In this document: piece by piece, positions 1 through 7,127 of the stretch
How the letters are laid out: each line of letters begins with the position of its first letter
Position numbering within the stretch: the stretch's first letter is position 1
NCBI GenBank assembly: GCA_003451645.1
Contig: DMER01000075.1
Span: forward strand, 1-12,361
DNA: 12,361 bases
Direction: 5' to 3'
From: Alphaproteobacteria bacterium
GTDB lineage: Bacteria; Pseudomonadota; Alphaproteobacteria; Micropepsales; Micropepsaceae
Made by a program: the position numbers and the translations under genes
Notes under the pieces: model-generated
Database searches by the model: none
What the model was told of the DNA's origin: nothing
The model's input: the letters and a program-made list of their open reading frames with translations, nothing else

Positions 1-302
1 GCGGGCAGCAGCAGCGCGTCGCCATTGCGCGCGCGCTCATGCAGGAGCCTCGCATCATGCTGGCGGATGAGCCGATCGCCTCGCTCGATCCAGCCAATGC
101 AGAAGCGGTGATGGACACGTTGAAGGATATCTGCGTTCAGGATCGCATCCCCATTTTGTGTAACATTCACACTCTTGACACAGCCCGGGCCTATGCAGAC
201 CGCATCGTCGCAATGCGCGCGGGCCGCGTGGTGTTCGATGGACCGCCGAGCGCTCTGGGCCAGGACATGATCGATACGATTTACGAGGGTGCCTCTGCCT
301 AA
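1..302 (+). CDS. phnC: PhnC, phosphonate/phosphite ABC importer ATPase (5'-truncated by window start)
   Basis: Only the last 99 codons are present; the frame is open to the left edge, so the P-loop half lies outside the window. Visible are the ABC signature tail ([12 protein letters not shown], first residues), the Walker B/D-loop ([13 protein letters not shown], about residues 18-30 of the fragment) and the H-loop in [19 protein letters not shown], followed by the GRVVFDG strand typical of PhnC-type ATPases. The product should energise import of phosphonate or phosphite at the inner face of the cytoplasmic membrane, together with the PhnD binding protein and the PhnE permeases encoded immediately downstream. 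The stop is TAA at 300-302, and 49 nt separate it from phnD. The assignment to PhnC rather than another ABC ATPase rests on this context and on the C-terminal half. Confidence 0.93.
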   Translation, partial: GQQQRVAIARALMQEPRIMLADEPIASLDPANAEAVMDTLKDICVQDRIPILCNIHTLDTARAYADRIVAMRAGRVVFDGPPSALGQDMIDTIYEGASA

Positions 303-351
303 TGCATGATCTGCCCGCAGTAATGCGCGCAATTTGGGAAGGATGATTTTG

Positions 352-1296
352 ATGACACGTTTTGGATTGGCCGCAATGGCGGCGCTGACTTTGGCTTTTG
401 GGAGCGCGGCACAGGCGTGCACCAGCACGGTCAAGGCCGATTGGCAGGCGCAGGTGAAGGAGGCCCGCTTCGGCCTCACAACGCCGGAGACCAATACCAC
501 GGCCCGCACGGGCTTTGGGACGTTTACGGATTATATTTGTTCCAAGCTGGGTATCCCTGCGCGGGTCTTTAACGCCTCGGACTATAATGGCGTCGCGCAA
601 GCGATGAATGCGGGGCAGATCGACATCGCTCTGGTCGGGCCCTCCAATTACGCGCAAATGTGGATGCAGTCCAAGGGCGGCGTGATGCCGATCCTGACCA
701 ATCTCGAGGTGGACGGCTCCAAGGGCTATTTCAGCGTTCTGTATGTGAAGAGCACAAGCCCAGCGCAGAAGCTTGAGGACCTCAAAGGCAAGACCATCGC
801 CTATGCGGATGTGAACTCGACGTCTGGTTATCTCTTCCCCCGCGCATTCATGCGCGCGCAAGGGATTGATCCGGACAAGTTCTTTGGCAAGACGATTTTC
901 GCCGGCGGCCATGAGCAAGGCGTGGTCGCAGTTGTGGGCGGCCAGGCTGATGCGGGCGTCACATGGTCTTCGCTCGTCGGTGAGCATGCCACGGGCTATA
1001 GCCGCGGCATCTTCCGCCGTTTGGTCGAACAAAAGCTGCTCAAAATGGAAGATGTGAGAGTGATCGGCAAATTCGGGCCGATCGTGAACGGGCCTGTGGT
1101 GGTGCGCAGCTCGCTGCCGCAAGGGTTCCGGGATGCGCTGACCAAAGCCTTGGTCGAGCTCCCCAAAGAGAATCCTGCAGCCTTTCGTGCCCTGGCCTCC
1201 GGCGAAAGCCCCGGCTTTGCGGCCGTGACGCACGCCGATTACGAGGCGATTGTGAAAATGCGCCAGGCTGAGGATCAGGCGCGGCGGAACCGCTAA
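352..1296 (+). CDS. phnD: PhnD, periplasmic phosphonate/phosphite-binding protein
   Basis: This is the extracytoplasmic solute-binding protein of the importer (314 aa). The ATG at 352 is preferred over the TTG at 334 and the ATG at 343, because the purine-rich GAAGGA at 338-343 then lies 8 nt upstream and the product starts directly with a signal peptide (MTRFGLAAMAALTLAFGSAAQA, cleavage after about residue 22). The residue after the cut is Cys, but the preceding A-Q-A is a poor lipobox, so a soluble periplasmic protein is more likely. PhnD-family landmarks are present: FGLTTPE near residue 40, ASDYNG near 75, DIALVGPSNY, GYFSVLYV near 125, and the ligand-contacting STSGYLFP loop at about 156-163, then GGHEQGV and QADAGVTW near 185-205. 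Its stop (TAA) shares one base with the phnE1 start (TAATG). Ligand choice among phosphonates, phosphite and phosphate esters cannot be read from the sequence. Confidence 0.94.
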   Translation: MTRFGLAAMAALTLAFGSAAQACTSTVKADWQAQVKEARFGLTTPETNTTARTGFGTFTDYICSKLGIPARVFNASDYNGVAQAMNAGQIDIALVGPSNYAQMWMQSKGGVMPILTNLEVDGSKGYFSVLYVKSTSPAQKLEDLKGKTIAYADVNSTSGYLFPRAFMRAQGIDPDKFFGKTIFAGGHEQGVVAVVGGQADAGVTWSSLVGEHATGYSRGIFRRLVEQKLLKMEDVRVIGKFGPIVNGPVVVRSSLPQGFRDALTKALVELPKENPAAFRALASGESPGFAAVTHADYEAIVKMRQAEDQARRNR

Positions 1297-2168
1297 TGGC
1301 GACAGCAACCGCGCGGTTCGAGGCGGAGTATCAGACCATTCGCGCGCGCGCTTTGTTTTGGCGCGCGATCGTGACGGTGGTGATTGTCGCGCTGTTGCTG
1401 CTGAGTGCCTATGTGTCCGACTTCGTGCCAGCCCGTCTTATCGATGGGCTGCCCAAGATTGGCTTGTTCTTTGAGAATTTTCTGCCCGGCTTGCGGCAAG
1501 ACGTTTTGCTGGAGGGAGAGCGGACGGAAGGCTCCTTCCTCTACTGGTTCTATGCCTGGGACATCTGGGGGCTGGCGCTGCTCACCTCCATCAACATGGC
1601 CATCCTGGCGACTGTCGCGTCGGTAATGAGCGGCTTTGCGCTGGCAACACTCGCCGCCCGCAATTTGGGAGTGCCTGGCTGGTTGTCCTTCTTGGCCATG
1701 CGCCTGGCCGATCTGCTGCGCACCTTGCCGGATTTGGTCCTGGCGCTGGTCTTCGTCTTCGCCTTTGGCATTGGGCCCTTTGCGGGTCTGCTCGCGATTT
1801 GGCTTCACGCAACGGGCGCGCTGACGAAGCTCTATGCCGAGGTGATCGAGAACATCAATCTCAACCAGGTTGAGGGTCTGCGAGGGGCGGGCGGCAGCTG
1901 GCTGCAATGCGTGCGCTTTGCCGTGGTGCCGCAAGTCCTGCCGAATGTCGCCTCCTATGGCTTGCTGCGTTTTGAAATCAATGTCGGAGCGGCGGCGGCG
2001 ATCGGCTTTGTGGGTGGTGGCGGCATTGGTCAGGAGTTCGTCAACGCGTTGCAGGCCAATTGGCTGCAAGATGCCGCGGCCATTCTGGCCATGGTCGTTG
2101 TGGTGATCTTCCTCATTGACCTGTTGTCGGAGCGCGTGCGCCATCGCCTCATTGGAGGTGTCGCGTGA
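1296..2168 (+). CDS. phnE1: PhnE-type permease subunit 1 of the phosphonate importer
   Basis: This 290-aa integral membrane protein belongs to the PhnE branch of the binding-protein-dependent transport permeases. A first membrane segment lies at about residues 24-43 and is followed by a long extracytoplasmic stretch. The ABC transmembrane domain begins around 92. The segment RTLPDLVLALVFVFAFGIGP (142-161) is typical of PhnE, and the EAA coupling loop that docks on PhnC runs from about E182 to P216 (GLRGAGGSW...VVPQVLP). The Gly-rich GFVGGGGIGQEF (237-248) is another family signature. The start codon overlaps the phnD stop by one base, and the stop overlaps the start of the second permease as GTGA, so translation is probably coupled. 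The pair of different PhnE proteins suggests a heterodimeric channel. Confidence 0.93.
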   Translation: MATATARFEAEYQTIRARALFWRAIVTVVIVALLLLSAYVSDFVPARLIDGLPKIGLFFENFLPGLRQDVLLEGERTEGSFLYWFYAWDIWGLALLTSINMAILATVASVMSGFALATLAARNLGVPGWLSFLAMRLADLLRTLPDLVLALVFVFAFGIGPFAGLLAIWLHATGALTKLYAEVIENINLNQVEGLRGAGGSWLQCVRFAVVPQVLPNVASYGLLRFEINVGAAAAIGFVGGGGIGQEFVNALQANWLQDAAAILAMVVVVIFLIDLLSERVRHRLIGGVA

Positions 2169-3013
2169 TCCTCCTCCCCGCGCAGGTCACGCCCGACCTT
2201 ATCGCCAAGGCACAAGCGCGCGCGCCGCAGCTCTTTGCGGTGCCCTGGCATGTGAGTGCCCTGCGGGGCCTCACCGCGGCCGTCGTAGTGCTCTATCTGC
2301 TGTGGGCGATTGCGGGTTTGGGTCTCACCTGGGAGCGCTTCTTGCTGGGCTTTTCCAAGTTGGGCGATGTTCTGCGGCTGATGGTGCCGCCCAGCGATGG
2401 CGGGTTCTGGGCTGACTTTGTAGAGGGGCTGTCCGAAACCCTCGCCATGGCGTTCATCGGCACCTTTGCCGCCGCCTTGATCGCGGTGCCCTTAGGGTTC
2501 ATCGGCGCCAAGACGGTGGTCGCCAACCCCCTCATCCACTTCTTCATCCGCCGTTTCTTCGACGTGTTCCGGGCAACGCCTGCTTTAATCTGGGCCCTGA
2601 TCTTTATTACGGCCGTGGGCCTGGGCCCCATGGCAGGCGTGCTCGCGCTGATCCTGTCCGACTTTGCGGCCCTTTCAAAACTTTACGCCGAAGCGATTGA
2701 AAACGCCGATAAGCGGCCCGTCGAAGGCGTGGTCTCCTCCGGTGCGGGAGGTTTGTTGGCGCTGCGGTTTGGCGTGTTGCCGCAAGTGTTGCCCATCATG
2801 TTGAGCCAGGCGCTCTATTTCTTTGAATCCAATGTGCGCTCCGCCGCGATCTTTGGCATTGTAGGGGCGGGCGGTATCGGTTTTCACTTGAACGAGCGGA
2901 TCCGGTTGACGCAATGGGATCAAGCGGCCTTTATCATCCTCATGTTCCTGGTGACCGTGTTTATCATTGATCAGATGAGCTATCGCATCCGCCGGTCCTT
3001 GATTGCGGGGTGA
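2165..3013 (+). CDS. phnE2: PhnE-type permease subunit 2 of the phosphonate importer (GTG start)
   Basis: This second, clearly paralogous permease has 282 aa. Translation most likely starts at the GTG at 2165, because GGAGG at 2154-2158 lies 6 nt upstream and the GTG overlaps the phnE1 stop by 4 nt. Membrane segments are visible at about 36-53, 91-113, 139-165 and 253-272. The family motifs FRATPALIWALIFITAVGLG (135-154) and the EAA loop (about E176 to P210, ending GVLPQVLP) match phnE1 position for position. IVGAGGIGFHLNERI follows near the C-terminus. The N-terminal 35 residues (MILLPAQVTPDLIAKAQAR...) are a soluble extension before the first membrane segment. It should form the other half of the channel with PhnE1. 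Confidence 0.93.
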   Translation: MILLPAQVTPDLIAKAQARAPQLFAVPWHVSALRGLTAAVVVLYLLWAIAGLGLTWERFLLGFSKLGDVLRLMVPPSDGGFWADFVEGLSETLAMAFIGTFAAALIAVPLGFIGAKTVVANPLIHFFIRRFFDVFRATPALIWALIFITAVGLGPMAGVLALILSDFAALSKLYAEAIENADKRPVEGVVSSGAGGLLALRFGVLPQVLPIMLSQALYFFESNVRSAAIFGIVGAGGIGFHLNERIRLTQWDQAAFIILMFLVTVFIIDQMSYRIRRSLIAG

Positions 3014-3023
3014 GGGGCGCACG

Positions 3024-3764
3024 ATGTCCGATCGCCTCAAAGACTTGATTACACAAGCACGCCGCGCCGTGGTGTTCACCGGAGCAGGGATCTCAACCGA
3101 GTCCGGCATTCCCGATTTCCGCTCGCCCGGCGGCATCTGGTCCAAGCAGCGGGTGATCTATTTTGACGAGTTCTGCCGCTCACGTGAGGCGCGGATCGAG
3201 GCTTGGACCCGGCTCTTCAATGGCCGCGAGATGCTGTTGGGCGCCGAGCCCAATGCGGGCCATCGCGCGGTCGCCAAGCTCGTCGAGCAAGGCAAAGTCT
3301 CCCACGTGATCACGCAGAATGTCGATGGCTTGCATCAACGCTCTGGCATTGCTGACGGCCAAGTCATAGAGCTGCACGGCAACAGCACCTATGCCAAGTG
3401 CCTCAATTGCGGCGCGCGCTATTCTTTGGAGGCGATGGAAGAGTTCTTCGTGCAAACGGGGGAGCCGCCGACTTGCGAGGTCTGTGGCGGCCTCGTCAAA
3501 TCGGCGACGATCTCCTTTGGGCAGTCTATGCCTGAGCTTGAGATGGAGCGGGCGCATGCGGCGACGCAGGGCTGCGACCTGATGCTCGCCATTGGCTCAT
3601 CTTTGGTGGTCTATCCGGCGGCAGGATTCCCTGTCCTCGCCAAGCGTCAGGGTGCGCGCCTGGCCATCCTCAACCGCGAACCGACCGAGCTTGATGATAT
3701 GGCCGATCTGGTCGTCAATGAAGAGATCGGGCCCACGCTTGCCCGTGTGATGGGTATCAACTGA
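3024..3764 (+). CDS. cobB: Sir2-family NAD-dependent protein deacylase (sirtuin)
   Basis: This 246-aa sirtuin removes acyl groups from lysine side chains using NAD+. Start ATG 3024 has GAGGGG at 3012-3017 about 6 nt upstream; an in-frame TTG at 3003 is less likely. The motifs are complete: NAD-binding GAGISTESGIPDFR (residues 20-33), TQNVDGLHQRSG (97-108), catalytic His118 in ELHGN, a four-Cys zinc site (C126, C129, C151, C154), SFGQSMP (164-170) and GSSLVVYPAAGFP (191-203). It follows phnE2 by 10 nt on the same strand, so it is probably expressed with the phosphonate importer, although no functional link is known to me. Its last 8 nt overlap the 3' end of the convergent Rieske gene. Sirtuins of this size are normally cytosolic. 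I cannot tell deacetylase from longer-chain deacylase activity by eye. Confidence 0.94.
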   Translation: MSDRLKDLITQARRAVVFTGAGISTESGIPDFRSPGGIWSKQRVIYFDEFCRSREARIEAWTRLFNGREMLLGAEPNAGHRAVAKLVEQGKVSHVITQNVDGLHQRSGIADGQVIELHGNSTYAKCLNCGARYSLEAMEEFFVQTGEPPTCEVCGGLVKSATISFGQSMPELEMERAHAATQGCDLMLAIGSSLVVYPAAGFPVLAKRQGARLAILNREPTELDDMADLVVNEEIGPTLARVMGIN

Positions 3765-4782
3765 GTGCAGCTGACACCCGGCGCTGAAACCAGGCGACCC
3801 CTTGTTCATGGCGGGGTGAGAGAACGCCCGTGTCATAGACCCCAGCCTCGATATTCTCCTGCACCTTCTCGCAGATCCATTTGTCTTCCGCCGTGACGTG
3901 CGCGGACATATTCAGGATTTTCTCGGTCTGCACCGGGTCACGCGCGATCTCAGATGTCAGGTAATAATCGTAGATGAGCCTGGTCCGCTGATGGCCGAGG
4001 GGCATGACACGCTCCATCATGAAGCCATGCCCATAGACATTTACGCCCAGATTAGGGCTCACAAAGGCCCACAGGCCATTATAGACCGCCTGGGTTGCGG
4101 CATCGCGCAAGGGGGCAGCGTGGAAGCACACATCGCCCTCCAGAGTGACCTCATATTTCAGGCTATCGATTTCAGCATCCAGGGCTGGGTGCACTGAAGG
4201 GATATGATAGCCCTCCAGATAGTTCTCCACATAGATCTTCCAATTGCAGGCAATGTCATGGGTCCGCCTTCCCGCCGGCACTGTTTGCATCAGCTTGTGA
4301 TCGCCCATGCGTCGGCCCAGCGGCGCCAAATGTACCTCCAGATCGTGGCCCCCTTCGGCGATATGGACAAAGAGCAAGTCCATCCACTGCGCGATCCGCA
4401 CAGGCAGCAGACTGAAGTCACGCGGATCAAAGCCTTGCGCTGGACCAAAGTCGCGCGCATTGCGCAAACGACCCTCCAAATCATAGGCCCAGCCATGATA
4501 GGCGCAAGTGAGGCGACCCCCGCAATTGCCCTTGTCCTGCGTGAACAGGGGGCCCGCCCGGTGACGGCAAACATTGTGAAAGGCGCGTAGGCCCTCCTCG
4601 GCGCGCACGGCCACGATGGGAAAGCCCGCAATGTTTGCGCTGATCGCGTCGCCCATGGCTGACAACTCGCGGGCATGGCCGATGAATTGCCAGCTGCGGG
4701 CGAAAATTGCACGCCGTTCGGCTTCAAAGCGGGCCGGGTCGCGATAGGTCTCGGCACTCATGGTACGCGGGCAATTCTGCAT
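3757..4782 (-). CDS. Rieske non-haem iron oxygenase, alpha subunit (ring-hydroxylating / quaternary-amine type)
   Basis: This 341-aa oxygenase has an N-terminal Rieske [2Fe-2S] domain with C72-x-H74 (CRHRAG) and C93-x2-H96 (CAYHGW), and a C-terminal catalytic domain whose mononuclear iron ligands are H193 and H198 in NYLEGYHIPSVHP, with Asp300 (TAED) as the likely carboxylate. The residue three before H193, which bridges the Rieske and iron centres of neighbouring subunits, is Glu190. Classical aromatic dioxygenases carry Asp there, whereas carnitine/choline-type oxygenases carry Glu. This makes demethylation or monooxygenation of a small quaternary amine a reasonable guess, but the substrate is unknown. 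The ATG at 4782 is supported by AAAGGTG about 4 nt upstream. No reductase, ferredoxin or beta subunit gene is next to it, so electrons must come from a partner encoded elsewhere. It is transcribed divergently from clpP and converges with sir2. Confidence 0.9.
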   Translation of the reverse strand: MQNCPRTMSAETYRDPARFEAERRAIFARSWQFIGHARELSAMGDAISANIAGFPIVAVRAEEGLRAFHNVCRHRAGPLFTQDKGNCGGRLTCAYHGWAYDLEGRLRNARDFGPAQGFDPRDFSLLPVRIAQWMDLLFVHIAEGGHDLEVHLAPLGRRMGDHKLMQTVPAGRRTHDIACNWKIYVENYLEGYHIPSVHPALDAEIDSLKYEVTLEGDVCFHAAPLRDAATQAVYNGLWAFVSPNLGVNVYGHGFMMERVMPLGHQRTRLIYDYYLTSEIARDPVQTEKILNMSAHVTAEDKWICEKVQENIEAGVYDTGVLSPRHEQGVAWFQRRVSAALS

Positions 4783-4902
4783 CGGACACCTTTTTCAACC
4801 GGGCACGGTAAGGACTTTCTCCCGGCTTGTTGGCAGGGTTTTAACAGTGATAGCCTTTCCTATGACTCGTGCCAATCCGGCCAGATATCAAGGATTTCAT
4901 CG
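4783..4902. promoter_or_regulatory. Divergent intergenic region between the Rieske oxygenase and clpP
   Basis: This 120-bp space must hold the promoters of both divergent units. On the plus strand, TTGTTG (4827-4832) and TAGCCT (4851-4856) are 18 nt apart and form a weak sigma-70-like candidate for clpP. AAGGA at 4890-4894 is the clpP ribosome binding site. On the minus strand AAAGGTG (4793-4787) serves the Rieske gene. Short arms CCGGG/CCCGG flank 4799-4825, but they are too short to call an operator. No promoter box here is strong. Confidence 0.35.
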
Positions 4903-5502
4903 ATGGTGACCCCATATCAACTCTCCGAAGAGAAAGAGACAAAGCCCGCGGAGCCCGCGCCGTTTTCCGGTGTTGGCGAGAACCTGTTCAAATCGCGTAC
5001 GGTTTTGATCTATGGCGAGATCGATATGAAGCTGGCCGAGCGGGTGACCGCGCAGCTGTTCGCCTTGGCGCAAGTGTCCAATGACGACATCCGGGTGGTC
5101 GTCAATTCGCCCGGTGGCCATGTAGAGTCCGGTGACACGATCCACGACATGATCCAGTTTGTGGGACCTAAGGTAAAAATGATCGGGACCGGCTGGGTTG
5201 CCTCTGCGGGCGCTCATATCTTTCTGGGTGCGCGCCGTGAGAACCGTTTCTGCTTGCCCAATACGCGCTTCCTCCTCCATCAGCCGATGGGCGGCATGCG
5301 CGGCACCGCCTCCGACATCGCGATCGAGGCGGAGGAGGTCGTCAAGATGCGTGAGCGCCTCAACCGGACCATCGCGCGGGAAACCGGGCAGTCCTATCAA
5401 AAGGTCGTGGACGACACCGACCGGAATTTCTGGATTGGTGCGGAGGATGCCAAGGCCTATGGCCTCGTCTCCCGCGTGGTCACGCGCCTCGACGAAATCT
5501 AG
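4903..5502 (+). CDS. ClpP-like serine peptidase paralog with Asn at the catalytic Asp position
   Basis: This 199-aa protein has the ClpP fold signatures: VVNSPGGHVESGD (67-78, oxyanion region), nucleophile Ser101 in GWVASAGAH, catalytic His126 in FLLHQPMGG, GQS (162-164), and the C-terminal EDAKAYGLVSRVV. Aligned by hand with E. coli ClpP, the Ser-His spacing (25) and the His-to-third-residue spacing (49) are identical, but the third triad residue is Asn175 (TDRNFW) instead of Asp. The N-terminus (MVTPYQLSEEKETKPAEPAP...) lacks the usual ERSFDIYSRLL-type segment that forms the axial pore, so it is a divergent paralog rather than the housekeeping ClpP. Start ATG 4903 has AAGGA 8 nt upstream; the frame stays open to 4675, but that part lies antisense inside the Rieske gene. 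No clpX or clpA is nearby. It may work as a mixed heptamer partner or have a weak or altered active site. Confidence 0.9.
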   Translation: MVTPYQLSEEKETKPAEPAPFSGVGENLFKSRTVLIYGEIDMKLAERVTAQLFALAQVSNDDIRVVVNSPGGHVESGDTIHDMIQFVGPKVKMIGTGWVASAGAHIFLGARRENRFCLPNTRFLLHQPMGGMRGTASDIAIEAEEVVKMRERLNRTIARETGQSYQKVVDDTDRNFWIGAEDAKAYGLVSRVVTRLDEI

Positions 5503-5513
5503 GTCCAGGCCTG

Positions 5514-7127
5514 ATGAGTTCGCCATGGTGGCGCGGGGCGACCGTCTATCAAATCTATCCGCGCAGCTATTGCGACAGCAATGGCGATGGGGTGGGGGAT
5601 ATCCCTGGGATCATCTCCCGCCTCGATTATGTGGCCTCCCTGGGCGTTGATGCGATTTGGCTCTCGCCCATCCATCCCTCACCCAATCGCGACTTTGGCT
5701 ATGACGTCGCGGATTACACAGCGGTGGCGCCCGAATTCGGCACGATGGACGACTTCAAGCTGTTGCTACGTGAAGCCCATGCGCGCGGTCTTAAAGTCAT
5801 CTTGGATCAGGTGATTAGCCATACCTCGGACGAGCATCCCTGGTTTGTCGAGAGCCGGTCCTCGCGCGACAACCCCAAGGCCGATTGGTATCAATGGGCT
5901 GAACCCAAACCCGATGGCACGCCGCCCAATAACTGGCTTGCCGTCTTTGGTGGCGCGGCCTGGTCGTACTGGCCCGCCAGGCGGCAGTATTACTTCCACA
6001 AATTCTTGCGCCAGCAGCCCAAACTAAACCTGCACAATCCCGCGTGCCGCGCGGCGGTGATGGACGTGTTCCGCTTCTGGCTCGATTTGGGAGTAGATGG
6101 CTTCCGCCTCGATGTCGCGCATTCGTTCCTGCATGACGCACTGCTGCGGGATAATCCAGCGGTGCCCATGGAAGCGCGGCGCGCAAGCCATTGGAGCCAC
6201 GCGGCCAATCTGCAAGAGCATCTGTTCGACAATGGCTTCCCGGCGAGCGGGCATCCGGGCCCTGCGGAACGGGCTGTCCTCGATGAGGTCCGCGCGATTG
6301 TAGAATCCTATCCCGATCGCTTTGTATTTGGAGAGTTTGCGGAAGAGCCCCGTTTCCTGGGCGATTTCGCCAGCGACCAACACGGCGCACAGTCGGGCTA
6401 TACCTTTGCCTATCTCTACACAACTAAGCTCAGCGCTAAGATCTTCGCGGACCACATCGCCCAACTGAATGGCTTTGCGGACACCTGGCCATGCGTAACC
6501 TTGTCCAACCACGATATTTCCAGGCCCGTGACGCGCTATAGCGGATTGCAGCGCGACGATGCGCTAGCCAAGTTGCTGTTGACTGTGCTGGTGGCGCATC
6601 GCGGCACCATCCTGCTCTATCAGGGTGAGGAAATGGGCTTGGGCGATGGATCTGTAACACGGGCGCAGGTCCGCGATCCGTTTGGCGATCTATACTATCC
6701 CCTTTTCAAGGGCCGCGATCCTTGCCGCACGCCAATGCCGTGGCGCGGTGACGCCCCGCATGCTGGCTTCACCACCGGCACGCCCTGGCTGCCGATGGCA
6801 CCCGAGCACAGCCGTCAGGCTGCGGATCGTCAGGAGGCGGATCATGGTTCGGTGCTAAATTTCTCTCGCGCACTGCTGGCGATACGCAAGACCTTTCCAG
6901 CCTGGGTCAAAGGCAATATCAGCGTTGCTTATTCCGATGACGATCTCCTGGTTCTGGCGCGCGAGGGCGAAGGGCAACGGCTGATCTTTGCCTTCAATCT
7001 GAGTGAGGTGGATGCGGCGTTGCCGCCGGGGATAATCCCGCCCAACGCACGCGTGGTCGAACTGCCGCATTTTGGCACGGCCAAGACGATCCTAGCGCCG
7101 CGCAGCGCGGCCCTTTGGCATCTATGA
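5514..7127 (+). CDS. GH13 family alpha-glucosidase (oligo-1,6-glucosidase/alpha-glucosidase type)
   Basis: This 537-aa cytoplasmic glycoside hydrolase is predicted to release glucose from the non-reducing ends of short alpha-glucosides. It is full length for the family and has no signal peptide. It opens with WWRGATVYQIYPRSY and a calcium-site-like DSNGDGVGD (21-29). The four GH13 regions are present: I, DQVISHTSDEH (98-108); II, GFRLDVAHS (196-204) with nucleophile Asp200; III, VFGEFAEEP (271-279) with acid/base Glu274; IV, TLSNHDISR (329-337) with transition-state stabiliser Asp334. Val201 directly after the nucleophile is the residue type associated with alpha-1,6 cleavage in oligo-1,6-glucosidases, but specificity cannot be fixed from this alone. 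A beta-sheet C-terminal domain occupies roughly 445-537. It starts 11 nt after clpP with only a weak AGG ribosome site, so co-transcription is likely. The stop overlaps the convergent SufU-like gene by 6 nt. No sugar transporter is in view. Confidence 0.93.
   Translation: MSSPWWRGATVYQIYPRSYCDSNGDGVGDIPGIISRLDYVASLGVDAIWLSPIHPSPNRDFGYDVADYTAVAPEFGTMDDFKLLLREAHARGLKVILDQVISHTSDEHPWFVESRSSRDNPKADWYQWAEPKPDGTPPNNWLAVFGGAAWSYWPARRQYYFHKFLRQQPKLNLHNPACRAAVMDVFRFWLDLGVDGFRLDVAHSFLHDALLRDNPAVPMEARRASHWSHAANLQEHLFDNGFPASGHPGPAERAVLDEVRAIVESYPDRFVFGEFAEEPRFLGDFASDQHGAQSGYTFAYLYTTKLSAKIFADHIAQLNGFADTWPCVTLSNHDISRPVTRYSGLQRDDALAKLLLTVLVAHRGTILLYQGEEMGLGDGSVTRAQVRDPFGDLYYPLFKGRDPCRTPMPWRGDAPHAGFTTGTPWLPMAPEHSRQAADRQEADHGSVLNFSRALLAIRKTFPAWVKGNISVAYSDDDLLVLAREGEGQRLIFAFNLSEVDAALPPGIIPPNARVVELPHFGTAKTILAPRSAALWHL

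Noticed and set aside
55..1308. A 417-codon minus-strand open frame opposite phnC/phnD
   Set aside because: It is antisense to clear PhnC and PhnD coding sequence, its translation is His/Arg-rich without motifs, and such long shadow frames are common in GC-rich genes.
1293..2144. A 283-codon minus-strand open frame opposite phnE1
   Set aside because: The opposite strand encodes a full permease with family motifs; the antisense translation is Gln/Arg-rich and low in complexity.
4675..4902. N-terminal extension of the ClpP-like protein to an upstream ATG
   Set aside because: The extension overlaps the Rieske gene in antisense and the divergent promoter region, and ATG 4903 has a good ribosome binding site and a normal ClpP length.
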